Positions 1 to 8,440 of a DNA stretch of 64,000 nt are shown in pieces; position 1 is the first letter of the stretch; each line of letters starts with the position of its first letter. The translations under genes and the position numbers were made by a program. The stretch is from an uncultured Myxococcales bacterium. Its GTDB lineage: Bacteria; Myxococcota_A; UBA9042. The notes below the pieces were generated by a model. That model did not search any database and had not been told where the DNA came from. It was given only the letters and a program-made list of their open reading frames with translations. Location of the stretch: contig CAIMEY010000065.1 of assembly GCA_903840165.1 (NCBI GenBank), positions 24,375-88,374 of the forward strand, given 5' to 3'.

Positions 1-783
1 GCAATTGTCATCTAAACCATTGCAGATTTCGCTCTGAGGCTGGGGGCTGCTGCAGGCGCTCAGGCCTTCTGCCTGGCAGATACGTTGCCCGATGCAGCCC
101 ACGCCTAGGGGGACGTTCTCGGCCACCTTGTCTGAAACCGCGCGACAAGTTGTGGTTTTTTGCGCAAGGATAGCCGCCGGACTGCAACTGCAACTGCCAG
201 AACTGGGCCAGCAGCGGCTGCCAGCAACCCCTTCGATCGACACGGTTGGTTTGCAGGCAAAGCCTTCTGGACAAAGCGAATTGGCCCCACAGGCCGGTGC
301 GCAGAACTGTTCACTGCCGGGGCCGCCGCTAGCGACACAGGCGGCGTCCAGGGGTCCAATGGCGCAACTGCTTGAATGAAGACAGGGATCGCAGGCTGTT
401 GGCCACTGAGCCACGCACAAGTTGGCGACTTGCTTGGGTTGGCCGGATTGGTCGACTTTGGACAAGGCGGTGCAGGCAAACCCTTGAGGGCATTGGCCAT
501 CTACGCAAGGCGCCGCACAGCGTTTGCCTGTGCTGGTGGCGATGCAGGCGCTGCTGGCCGCGCAATTGCTGTCGTTCTGGCAGGAGCAGCCGGCCCCGCC
601 GGGACACGAGTTGGCATCGCTGGTTGCGTCGGCGCTGCTGGCATCGCTGACAGCGGGGCTGGTCGGCGTGCTGGCACCGCATTGGGCCAGCAGGCCCAGC
701 ACGGCCAAGCAAGCTAGGCGGAGGATCGCCGCCGTTAAGGGCGCTCTGCGGGGTGAAGAACTACGCATCGCCAGCGATTTCAT
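1..783 (-). CDS. Cys-rich surface lipoprotein (partial, C-terminus beyond left edge)
   Basis: This frame is absent from the ORF track because it has no stop inside the window; I read it from ATG at 783 to base 1 (261 codons, no stop). The N-terminus has a signal peptide with a lipobox (LLAQC), then an Asp/Ser/Ala-rich linker and a cysteine-rich region: CPGGAGCSC, CDPC, CPEGFAC, and finally CNGLDDNC, the start of a MopE-type motif. The same order of motifs occurs in the next gene and in the lipoproteins at 20993 and 29728, so it is a paralog of those. Its ATG lies two bases after the stop of the upstream gene, implying one transcript. It is probably an outer-membrane-anchored, disulfide-rich surface protein. 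Its function is unknown. Confidence 0.85.
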   Translation of the reverse strand, partial: MKSLAMRSSSPRRAPLTAAILRLACLAVLGLLAQCGASTPTSPAVSDASSADATSDANSCPGGAGCSCQNDSNCAASSACIATSTGKRCAAPCVDGQCPQGFACTALSKVDQSGQPKQVANLCVAQWPTACDPCLHSSSCAIGPLDAACVASGGPGSEQFCAPACGANSLCPEGFACKPTVSIEGVAGSRCWPSSGSCSCSPAAILAQKTTTCRAVSDKVAENVPLGVGCIGQRICQAEGLSACSSPQPQSEICNGLDDNC

Positions 784-785
784 GG

Positions 786-3700
786 TTATTGCCACCACGT
801 GAAGCTCACCGAACCTGAGCCGCCGCCCCCTTGGGCACCGCCGCCACCACCGCCGCCACCGACTTTCGGTTGTCCGACTAATCCCGCAGCAACAAAGCAG
901 GTTCCGCCGTTGCCACCGCTACCGCCGCAGTCGCAGCCGGCCGTTGCGCCGCCACCACCGCTGCCATAGCCGCCACCCCCGCCACCACCGCCGCCGCCGT
1001 CACCACTCGTGTTGCCGCCGCCGCCGCCAGCCGCAAATCCGCTGCCTCCACCCGAACATCCGGCACCACCGCCGGCACCGCCGCTGCTGCAGCCACCGCC
1101 ACCACCGCCACCGCCGCCACCCGCGACGACCAGGGCCGTGCCGGCTGCAATGGAATTGCTTGAGAATAGACCAGATAACCCGCCGCCACCGCCGCCGCCG
1201 CCGGAACAGCCCGCCGGTCCAGCAGCGCCGCCGGATGCTCCGCCCAGCCAGGTCCCGCCGCCCTGGCCGCCGCCGGCCGAGCAGCCTGTGCCACCGCCAC
1301 CGCCGCCACCGACGACAATGCCCAATGTTTGTCCAGCGCTGATGGCAATGCCCGAAGCCGTCACCACGCCGCCACCGCCGCCGCCGGCTCCACCCTGGCA
1401 GTCATTGCCGCCACCGCCGCCGCCGGCCCCGATGACGGTCAAGCTCTCGATCTTGGTGACTCCAGCTGGCACCACCCAAGTCTGCAATCCGCCGGAGTAA
1501 TTAAAGGTAGCGGTCTGTAGTTTCTTGCACTGGAAACTGCCCGGCAGGTTGACGCAAGGGCCCGGGCAACCGCCGTTGTTGGTGGCACACTCATCGATAT
1601 CATTGCACGTTTTGCCATCGCCGCTGTAGCCGGCCTTGCAGGTGCAACTAAAGGTTCCGGGCAAGTTGGCGCACGTGGCGCTAGGGCTGCAACCAGCGAT
1701 TCCTGTTGCACATTCGTCGATGTCGGTGCACGTCTTGCCATCGCCGCTAAAGCCATCCTTGCACGCGCAACTGAAGGTTCCGGGGAGGTTTGTGCAGGTG
1801 GCGTTGGCGCTACAGCCGGCCGTACCGTTGGTACACTCATTGATATCGTTGCAAGTTTTTCCGTCACCGCTGTAGCCGGCTTTGCAGGCGCAACTGAAGC
1901 TGCCGGGGCTGTTGGTGCACAGGGCATTGGCATCACAACCACCGTTAGAGACAGCACATTCGTCGACATCGCTGCAACTGCTACCGTCGCCGCCAAAGCC
2001 CGGCTTGCAACTGCACGCCGCCAGCCCGTTGTCGCCGATCGCGCAGGTGGCATCAGCCGAACAACCGGCTGTATCCATTTGGCAACTGTCGATGACGACC
2101 ATCCAGTTGCGCACAAACCAGCCGTTGCCCGTGGCGGAGCAGCCGACCTCATGCAAGTCAAGGCGGAGCTTAAATTTTTTGCCAGCGTAGCCGGCTAGGC
2201 TCAGTTGAACCTTGCCCCAAACGGCGCCGGACGGGGGTAGGATGCTGACGGTGGTCCACGACACGTCATCGGTGCTGGCCTGGACAAAGGCTTGGGCGGG
2301 CAGGGACCACGAGCCGGCGCTATCAAAACGCACCTGAAGTGAAGCTCCGACAGGCACTTGCGTGGCATCGATGTAGGGTGAGGTGGCGCTGGCGTCGATG
2401 TGGGTCAGCCCCGTGCCGCAGGACAGGCCACTGCCTGGGCTACTGGCGTGCATCGCGCAACTGGTTACGCCGCCAGCTAATTCTACCGGCAAGCTGTCCA
2501 TTTGCCACTGCACGCCGCCCACCTTGGCGTTGTCGCTCTGCCATTGCCACAGCGGTAGGCCCGGGTCGTTGCAGCCCAGCGGGTCGACAAAAGGCAGTGA
2601 TTGCGAGGAACAAACGCCATCGATCTTCGCGGTGTGCTGGCAGCCGGCGCCGGGGTCGCAACTGTCCAGCGTGCACAGGAACCCGTCGTCGCAACTCAGG
2701 GTTTGCCCGAGGCACCCGCCGCCCTGGCACGCATCGTTGATGGTGCACTTGTTGCCATCGTCGCACGGGATCAGATTGGGGGCGAAGTTGCAGCCTTTGC
2801 CTGTGATGCAACTGTCGTTTGTGCAAGGGTTATTGTCGTCGCAGACTACGGGCTCGCCCGAGCATTGCAGGCTCGTGCAGACGTCGCCCGTGGTACACGG
2901 ATCGCCATCGTCGCAAGGGGCGGCATTAGCAATGGTTATACAGCCTTGGGCCTTGGCACAGCTGTCGTCGGTGCAGGGGTCGCCGTCATTGCATACCTGG
3001 GCCTGTCCGCCACAAACGCCGCCTGCGCATTGGTCTTTTATCGTGCAGAAGTCGCCGTCGTCGCACGTTGCCGCGTTTGGCGTGGAACTGCAGCCGCCGC
3101 TGCCTGTGCAAACGTCGTCCGTGCAAGGATTATTGTCGGTGCAGGGCAGTTGGACGCCCTTGCACAAGCCGGCCGCGCATTGGTCGGAGCCGGTGCAGGC
3201 GTCGCCATCACTACACGTGACCGCGTTGGGTAGGTGGACGCAACCCTTTGTACCTGTGCAGGAATCGTCGGTGCAGGGATTGCCATCGTCGCAGCTGCTG
3301 CTCGGACCGTCGTCGGTGAGGCCGTTGCAGTCTTGGTCGACGCCATCGCACGTTTCACTTGCCGTATTCGGTGGTTCACAGACGCTCAGTTGGCCGGCTT
3401 TGCAACTGCGCTGACTGATGCAACTGGGGTTGGTCGAGGCCGTGGCTTGACACGAAGTGCTGCGGCCATCGCTCGCAGGTCCGCAACTACACTGGCGATT
3501 GGCAGCAAGGCAGCGTCTTCCCTGACCGCCATCGATGTCCGTGGCGTTGCCGCAGTCCCAGCCGGCGGGACAGTCCGCCGCCGTGCTGCAGGTGGCCGCG
3601 CAGAACCAGCCGGACTTGCCTTGATCGCCAGCGACATCGACGCACGCCCCGGCACTGCTGCCCGGCATGCCACACTGGCCGCTGCTTGTGCACGGGTCGC

Positions 3701-4052
3701 ACTGGTGGGGCCAGGCGTACAGGCACAGGTTGAAGGTGCCGATCGACTTGCCCGATGCATCTGATTTCGCAATCGCAACGCAGGTTTGGCCCGTGTCGCA
3801 GCTGCCTTGCTGGCACTTGCTTGCGCAGTGGTAGCCGCTGGCGTCTAGGGCGCAGGTGCTCCATGCGGGGCAGTCGGCCTCAGTTTGGCAACCGCAGGTG
3901 GCGCTGCCGGGGCAGTTTGGCGACGTTTCGCTATCGACGATGCTGACTTCCGCGGCGATGTCGCTTGACGTTGGCTCCTGGCTGCTGCAGGCACCAGCGA
4001 GAAAGCTCAGGGCCATCAGGATGTTCGAGAAGCGATTGTTCCACGCACCCAT
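786..4052 (-). CDS. Modular Cys-rich lipoprotein with EGF-like repeats and glycine-rich C-terminal domain
   Basis: About 1088 aa. I moved the start from 4145 to the ATG at 4052, which has AGGAAG seven bases upstream and leads straight into a lipoprotein signal (SFLAGAC). Domains in order: an N-terminal Cys module shared with three other proteins here, a MopE-type motif (CDGVDQDCNG), about six CDDGNPCTDDSC-type repeats, a jelly-roll/MAM-like domain around residues 530-690, then EGF-like modules with calcium-binding consensus (DIDEC...GTFSC.C..GYSGDGKTC). The last ~230 residues are a glycine-rich domain that opens with a WVVPAGVTKIESLTVIGAG-type strand. It is likely surface-exposed, adhesive or structural. 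The downstream paralog begins two bases after its stop. The polyproline ORFs on the plus strand at 1009-1500 are its antisense shadow. Confidence 0.9.
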   Translation of the reverse strand: MGAWNNRFSNILMALSFLAGACSSQEPTSSDIAAEVSIVDSETSPNCPGSATCGCQTEADCPAWSTCALDASGYHCASKCQQGSCDTGQTCVAIAKSDASGKSIGTFNLCLYAWPHQCDPCTSSGQCGMPGSSAGACVDVAGDQGKSGWFCAATCSTAADCPAGWDCGNATDIDGGQGRRCLAANRQCSCGPASDGRSTSCQATASTNPSCISQRSCKAGQLSVCEPPNTASETCDGVDQDCNGLTDDGPSSSCDDGNPCTDDSCTGTKGCVHLPNAVTCSDGDACTGSDQCAAGLCKGVQLPCTDNNPCTDDVCTGSGGCSSTPNAATCDDGDFCTIKDQCAGGVCGGQAQVCNDGDPCTDDSCAKAQGCITIANAAPCDDGDPCTTGDVCTSLQCSGEPVVCDDNNPCTNDSCITGKGCNFAPNLIPCDDGNKCTINDACQGGGCLGQTLSCDDGFLCTLDSCDPGAGCQHTAKIDGVCSSQSLPFVDPLGCNDPGLPLWQWQSDNAKVGGVQWQMDSLPVELAGGVTSCAMHASSPGSGLSCGTGLTHIDASATSPYIDATQVPVGASLQVRFDSAGSWSLPAQAFVQASTDDVSWTTVSILPPSGAVWGKVQLSLAGYAGKKFKLRLDLHEVGCSATGNGWFVRNWMVVIDSCQMDTAGCSADATCAIGDNGLAACSCKPGFGGDGSSCSDVDECAVSNGGCDANALCTNSPGSFSCACKAGYSGDGKTCNDINECTNGTAGCSANATCTNLPGTFSCACKDGFSGDGKTCTDIDECATGIAGCSPSATCANLPGTFSCTCKAGYSGDGKTCNDIDECATNNGGCPGPCVNLPGSFQCKKLQTATFNYSGGLQTWVVPAGVTKIESLTVIGAGGGGGGNDCQGGAGGGGGGVVTASGIAISAGQTLGIVVGGGGGGGTGCSAGGGQGGGTWLGGASGGAAGPAGCSGGGGGGGGLSGLFSSNSIAAGTALVVAGGGGGGGGGGCSSGGAGGGAGCSGGGSGFAAGGGGGNTSGDGGGGGGGGGGYGSGGGGATAGCDCGGSGGNGGTCFVAAGLVGQPKVGGGGGGGGAQGGGGSGSVSFTWWQ

Positions 4053-4217
4053 GGGTTTACTTCCTTTGGAGGGCCGCCGCGCGCCACGCGCACTGTACCG
4101 CGATAGAAACGGACTTGCCAGGAAGACCTTGGCCTCTTGCGGCAAATCGGCTCCAGCGCTTGCGATTGTGCGGTATCTCCGGACGGTGTGCTATCCTAGA
4201 GGTCGGAGGCAAGGTCC

Positions 4218-5159
4218 ATGGTCCAGCAGACAGGCACCTGTCCATCAACTCGTCCGAGCAACACCGCGCAACGCGTCGGCCTGTTGACGGGCTGTGCCGT
4301 AGCGCTTGGCTTGGCCAGCTTGCACGGCTGTGGCAAAGCCCCGATCGCAGCCGATCAGCAGGCTTGCAACAGTTCGGTCGATCAACAAGATTGCTTGTTC
4401 AACGCCAACGGCAGCAGTCAACGCCTTGGTTGTGACAAGCTGACAGGGCGCTGGACGATCTTGCAAACCTGCGAAGGCAATGAGGTTTGTCAGGTTGGCC
4501 TAGCAGATGCTGTCAGCGTCAGCCAGGTTTCTCTGTGCGCCGCAGTCACCACGGTCGACGGCAGCAGCGGCTACCGCGGGGTCAAAGGCCTCGATGGCGG
4601 CGGCACCGAGGTGGATGGGATCAGCAGCAGCGATGTCAGTGGCAACGACGCAACGGCTGATTCTAGCGCCGAAATCGTAGCCAGTACCGGCTGCGGCGAC
4701 GGGATTTGCCAAGCGGGCGAAGATGCAAGCAGTTGTCCTGGCGATTGCGGCAGTGCGGGTGTGATCTCAGGGGCGAGTTGCGCCGCAGCCTTTTGCCCTG
4801 GTCCCTACCAGCAATGTGCCAATAACCCTGCGTGCGTAGCCGCTTACAACAGTGAGGCAGCCTGCCTGAGTGCCTGTGGCGCGACGGCTGGTTGTTTTGC
4901 CAGTTGCGCTACGAGCAACAGTTTGGCCTTTGCCCTGGCCAACTGTGCCTACAGCCACTGCCTAGGCGGCGCGGGCTGCGGCGACGGCACCTGTAGTGCT
5001 GCGGAATCGGTGAGTTCGTGTCCGGCCGACTGCGCAAAACCCGGCCCTGAAAGCTGCGTTGGCCATTGCGGCGGCAACAGCGATACCTGCCATTGCGAAG
5101 CCAACTGCAGCGATTTCGGCAACTGCTGTGCGGACTTCAGTTCGGTGTGCCACTTCTAG
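4218..5159 (+). CDS. Lipoprotein with C-terminal somatomedin-B-like module
   Basis: 313 aa. The ATG at 4218 is preceded by GGAGG about nine bases upstream. The signal peptide ends in a lipobox-like LASLHGC. Two short GCGDGxCxxxExxSSCPxDC motifs flank a Cys-rich central region (CPGPYQQCANNPACVAAY...). The last ~35 residues, SCVGHCG....CHCEANC...GNCCADF...C, match the eight-cysteine spacing of a somatomedin-B domain, best known from animal vitronectin and nucleotide pyrophosphatases. It is divergent from the 4052 lipoprotein across 165 bp. It is probably an outer-membrane-anchored binding protein. The domain call rests on cysteine spacing alone; the middle part is unassigned. Confidence 0.8.
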   Translation: MVQQTGTCPSTRPSNTAQRVGLLTGCAVALGLASLHGCGKAPIAADQQACNSSVDQQDCLFNANGSSQRLGCDKLTGRWTILQTCEGNEVCQVGLADAVSVSQVSLCAAVTTVDGSSGYRGVKGLDGGGTEVDGISSSDVSGNDATADSSAEIVASTGCGDGICQAGEDASSCPGDCGSAGVISGASCAAAFCPGPYQQCANNPACVAAYNSEAACLSACGATAGCFASCATSNSLAFALANCAYSHCLGGAGCGDGTCSAAESVSSCPADCAKPGPESCVGHCGGNSDTCHCEANCSDFGNCCADFSSVCHF

Positions 5160-5215
5160 CCGCTGGGCCTGAGATTCTGCCAGCGCAGATTGAATGTGCG
5201 TTTTCCCCACTGATG

Positions 5216-7897
5216 TTATTGAATTGAATCTGGAAAGGTTTGCCCGGTGGGTCTTTCCAGCTCACCGCGCTGGGATAACGCCGCTTGAGGACCCGCGACA
5301 ACACGAACGCTGACTAGGTATTGTCTTAGCAATTCCAGGTAGTTTAGTATGCCATCGCCGTCCTGCGCGAGGGCCGAGTCTTCCAGCAGCGCGCCAAAAG
5401 TACTGATCGCGTCGAAGCCGTAGCTCGAGCCGCTGCCTTTCATGCTGTGGCCAAGGCGGCGGATCTCGGCAAAATCGTCTTTGGCTTGCGCAGTTGCGAT
5501 GCGTTGGATGTCGTTTTTCCGACCCTCTAAGTAATCGGGGATAAGCGGTTCGAGCAACGCGTCCACGTAGACGACCTCGGGCAAATTCGCCGGTCCCGAC
5601 GGCGTAATCAGCCTCCCCGGTCCGGTGTCTTGCGCCAAGAGCCCCGCCGCCAAGTCCAAGTGGCTCTTGGTGAATTTACAGACGAAGTCCACAAGCTGGC
5701 CGCGGCGAATCGGCTTGGTGATGTGGCCATCGCAGCCGGCCGCGGCGCTGTTGGCCAAATCCTCCGGGCGTCCGTGGGCCGTCAGCGCCAGAATGGGCAC
5801 GCGATCACAGGCAAATTCCCGTTCTGCTGCGCGAATCTGTTCGACCACGGCGTAGCCGTCCATGTCCGGCATCTGCACATCCATCAGGATGAGGTCGAAG
5901 GCACCCGGTTTCCACAGCGCCAGCGCTTCCGGGCCGCTGCCCGCCTCGGTAATCGCCCACACGGAATCCCGCAAGAAAGACCGGACGATGACTCGGTTGT
6001 CCAGTGAGTCGTCTACCACCAGAATTCGCACTTGAGCCGGTTGGTCAATCAGAGCCGGGTCGTCTTTTGGCTGCGGTGTTGCGAGCAACGGTCTAATTGC
6101 ATTGGCAATTTCATGTCGGCGAATCGGTTTGCGCAGGGTCGAGATGGGCCCGGCTCGACGCATGCGCGTCATGTCCAGCGAGTCTTCCTCAGCGCGAATG
6201 AGTACAAACTTCGGGCGAGCCGTCGCCGCGGGGCGCTGACTGCGCAACTCGACCACAAAGGGCAGGCCGCCCATCGGCGAAAAGGCCGCATCGACAAACA
6301 CCAATTCGGGCCGCCTGGGCTGGGCCATCTTCTCAAACGCCGCAGCAGGCGTGTCCGCGCAATGAACTTCGGCGCCAAGCCGGTTCAATTCATTTTCCAA
6401 AATACCAAGTTGCGTGGGCTGGGTTGCAACGATGAGCACCGTCATACCGCGCAGGTCCAAGGGCGCGTCGTGCAAAATCACTGCAGGCATCAGTTCTGTA
6501 GCTAGTTGAATGTGTAGCGTAAATGTGCTTCCGCGGCCGGGCGTGCTCTGCACGTCAATGTCGCCGTCCATTTGCTGGGCCAAGCTGCGGGAGATGGCAA
6601 GGCCCAGACCTGTTCCGGTATGCCGGCGGCTGGGTGACGGATCGACCTGGCTAAAAGCTTTGAAAATATTTGGAAAATGCTGAGGGTCGATGCCAATCCC
6701 CGTATCCTGGACCGCAAAAGACAGGCCGTTGGCTTGTTCAGCCTGAACCCGCAACGTCACCGAACCCGCATCGGTGAACTTGACGGCATTGGTCAATAAG
6801 TTCGTGAGGATTTGCGTTAATCGTCTGGCGTCGCCGCGCACTTGCATGGGGACGTTGTCCAGCACATCTACCTGTACATGCAGCCCTTTTTGGTGGGCCC
6901 GGTGGCTAATGCAATCGACAGCGTGATCGATGGTTCGCCTGAGGTTAAACACCGCATCTTCTAAAGGAAATTCGCCAAACTGCAGCTTGGAAACATCCAG
7001 AGCGTCATCGACCAGGGCCACCAAGAGCTCGGCCGAATTGCGAATCGTCTGAATCCATTTGGCTTGTTCCGGCAAAGGCCGGGAGCGGGCCAGCAGATCC
7101 GCCATGCCAAGCACGGCGCTCAGCGGCGTTCGCAGTTCGTGACTCATGTTCACAAGAAAACTTGATTTTTCTCGGCTGGAGGCTTCGGCTTGATCGCGGG
7201 CGTGGCGGAGTTCCTGTTCGATCGCCAGTTGCTGGGAACGATCGCGAATTAACGAGACAAAGTACCGCTGATCCTGTTCAACCCAGGTCGAAAGCGACAC
7301 GTCAATCGGGAACAAATGGCCATCGCGATGGATTGCAGTGCGCTGCAGGGCCGTGTTGGGCAGCAACAGTGAGGCCGCGGTGGTGGTTGGCATTTCCGCT
7401 ATCTTCTTTAGGATCTCGCGAAAACTGCTCTGGTTCGCTGGCACGATCATGTCTGCAATGGAATGCTCTTGCGCCTGCGCGCCGTCCCAGCCAAAGAGTC
7501 GCTCAGCAGCTGGATTCCACAGGATGATTCGGCCATCGTCACGCGTACCGACAATCGCTTCGCTGGCGTGGGCCGTGACCGCCACCAGCCGGTGTTCAGA
7601 GGCCAGCAATGCTTGGTCTGCTCGGTGGCTCCGGCCGGCGTTTGCCGCAGCATTGATCAGCCGTACGGCAAGAAACATCAATGATCCAGAGATGATCGCC
7701 GCCGTCGTCGCGAGCAGTCCTGCGCTATCCTGCGTGCGCGCGGTCCCTTGGGCGACAGCCAGCGTGCCCAGCCCAACCACGACCGCAGTCGCGCCGCTCC
7801 AGCGCAGGGGCCAGCGCAGCGGTAGGGCAGCTAGTGGATCATCAGTGGTGGGCTTGGGCATGGCAAAGACTTGGAATTGGCTCAGAAAACGGGTCAA
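5216..7897 (-). CDS. Membrane-bound hybrid sensor histidine kinase (PAS-HisKA-HATPase-REC-REC-HPt)
   Basis: 893 aa from TTG 7897, or 881 from ATG 7861. TTG overlaps the stop of the upstream ORF, suggesting coupling, but neither start has a clear Shine-Dalgarno. Two transmembrane segments lie within residues ~35-85. A PAS domain follows (SEAIVGTRDDGRIILWNPAAE). HisKA has the phospho-His in NMSHELRTP (~252), and the ATPase has N, G1 and G2 boxes (LLTNAVKFTD, VQDTGIGID, TGTGLGLAIS). The first receiver-like domain (~490-610) keeps an Asp in VFVDAAF but has lost the acidic pair (VLIVATQP). The second is intact (ILVVDDS, LILMDVQMPDMDGY ~671, LTA, KP). A C-terminal HPt has HSMKGSGSSYG (~817). It resembles BarA-like phosphorelay kinases. 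No DNA-binding output regulator is nearby. Confidence 0.92.
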   Translation of the reverse strand: MTRFLSQFQVFAMPKPTTDDPLAALPLRWPLRWSGATAVVVGLGTLAVAQGTARTQDSAGLLATTAAIISGSLMFLAVRLINAAANAGRSHRADQALLASEHRLVAVTAHASEAIVGTRDDGRIILWNPAAERLFGWDGAQAQEHSIADMIVPANQSSFREILKKIAEMPTTTAASLLLPNTALQRTAIHRDGHLFPIDVSLSTWVEQDQRYFVSLIRDRSQQLAIEQELRHARDQAEASSREKSSFLVNMSHELRTPLSAVLGMADLLARSRPLPEQAKWIQTIRNSAELLVALVDDALDVSKLQFGEFPLEDAVFNLRRTIDHAVDCISHRAHQKGLHVQVDVLDNVPMQVRGDARRLTQILTNLLTNAVKFTDAGSVTLRVQAEQANGLSFAVQDTGIGIDPQHFPNIFKAFSQVDPSPSRRHTGTGLGLAISRSLAQQMDGDIDVQSTPGRGSTFTLHIQLATELMPAVILHDAPLDLRGMTVLIVATQPTQLGILENELNRLGAEVHCADTPAAAFEKMAQPRRPELVFVDAAFSPMGGLPFVVELRSQRPAATARPKFVLIRAEEDSLDMTRMRRAGPISTLRKPIRRHEIANAIRPLLATPQPKDDPALIDQPAQVRILVVDDSLDNRVIVRSFLRDSVWAITEAGSGPEALALWKPGAFDLILMDVQMPDMDGYAVVEQIRAAEREFACDRVPILALTAHGRPEDLANSAAAGCDGHITKPIRRGQLVDFVCKFTKSHLDLAAGLLAQDTGPGRLITPSGPANLPEVVYVDALLEPLIPDYLEGRKNDIQRIATAQAKDDFAEIRRLGHSMKGSGSSYGFDAISTFGALLEDSALAQDGDGILNYLELLRQYLVSVRVVAGPQAALSQRGELERPTGQTFPDSIQ

Positions 7898-8286
7898 GAC
7901 TCAGTCTTGGTGCGGTCGGCTGTCGGCGCGACCGTGGGACGTGGCCCGACCTTGGCGACCAGGGGCGTCGGCGTTGCACTCCCGCGGTTGCCCAGGTCGC
8001 TCATGGTGGCCATCACCGGCCGGCGCGTGGGTGGCACAAACGTTGAGAATCGCAACTCGACGGCGGCACGTCCCTCTGGACGCGTAACCACAGGTGGCAG
8101 CGGTAGTTCGCGGTGAATGGGCGTCAGAATTGGATGCACCTGCGCCACCCGTTGCAAGGGCGTGAAGCCGGCGATAGGGTCATCCTCAACGTTAGGATCG
8201 CGAGCTAATTCAACAGGTTCACGTTCGTCGACATCCTGCTGGGCGGGTCGCCGCGGCTCATTGTCTTGGGATTGCGGACCGTTCAT
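7894..8286 (-). CDS. Hypothetical proline-rich protein upstream of hybrid kinase
   Basis: 130 aa from the ATG at 8286; the ORF track extends to a TTG at 8349. It is rich in Pro, Arg and acidic residues (e.g. HPILTPIHRELPLPPVV), with no signal peptide, membrane span or recognisable domain. The stop overlaps the TTG start of the kinase gene, which argues for a real co-translated gene. It is divergent from the exported PPDK-like gene at 8441. Low-complexity composition and a weak ribosome site keep confidence moderate; the kinase could instead be monocistronic from ATG 7861. Confidence 0.45.
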   Translation of the reverse strand: MNGPQSQDNEPRRPAQQDVDEREPVELARDPNVEDDPIAGFTPLQRVAQVHPILTPIHRELPLPPVVTRPEGRAAVELRFSTFVPPTRRPVMATMSDLGNRGSATPTPLVAKVGPRPTVAPTADRTKTES

Positions 8287-8440
8287 GCCAGTTTCCACGG
8301 TTGTTGCCTCAGATTCTGCGTTCTCAGGTCGCCCGTGGCAAGCGGCCAAGGATCGCGGGCGCTTGTCGCGCGTCGCAAGCTGTGGGCATTCTGTAGGCAG
8401 GATGCCGCCAGCGACCCAGGGTCACGGCAAAGGAACGGCG

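Noticed and set aside
1009-1500. 163-aa plus-strand ORF of polyproline
   Set aside because: It is exactly antisense to the poly-Gly domain of the 786-4052 lipoprotein, with no ribosome site.
1560-1990. Regular ~120-bp DNA periodicity suggesting a repeat array
   Set aside because: It encodes successive EGF-like modules; protein repeat, not a mobile or CRISPR element.
2383-3414. 343-aa plus-strand ORF opposite the Cys-rich lipoprotein
   Set aside because: Shadow of the repeated CDDGNPCTDDSC coding; no domain and no start context.
5161-5185. Inverted repeat CGCTGG...CCAGCG between convergent genes as terminator
   Set aside because: Only six pairs with a 13-nt loop and no T-run.
8117-8440. N-terminal extension of the PPDK-like ORF
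   Set aside because: Ser/Arg/Cys-rich, lies upstream of a good ribosome site and signal peptide, and is antisense to the small kinase-partner ORF.
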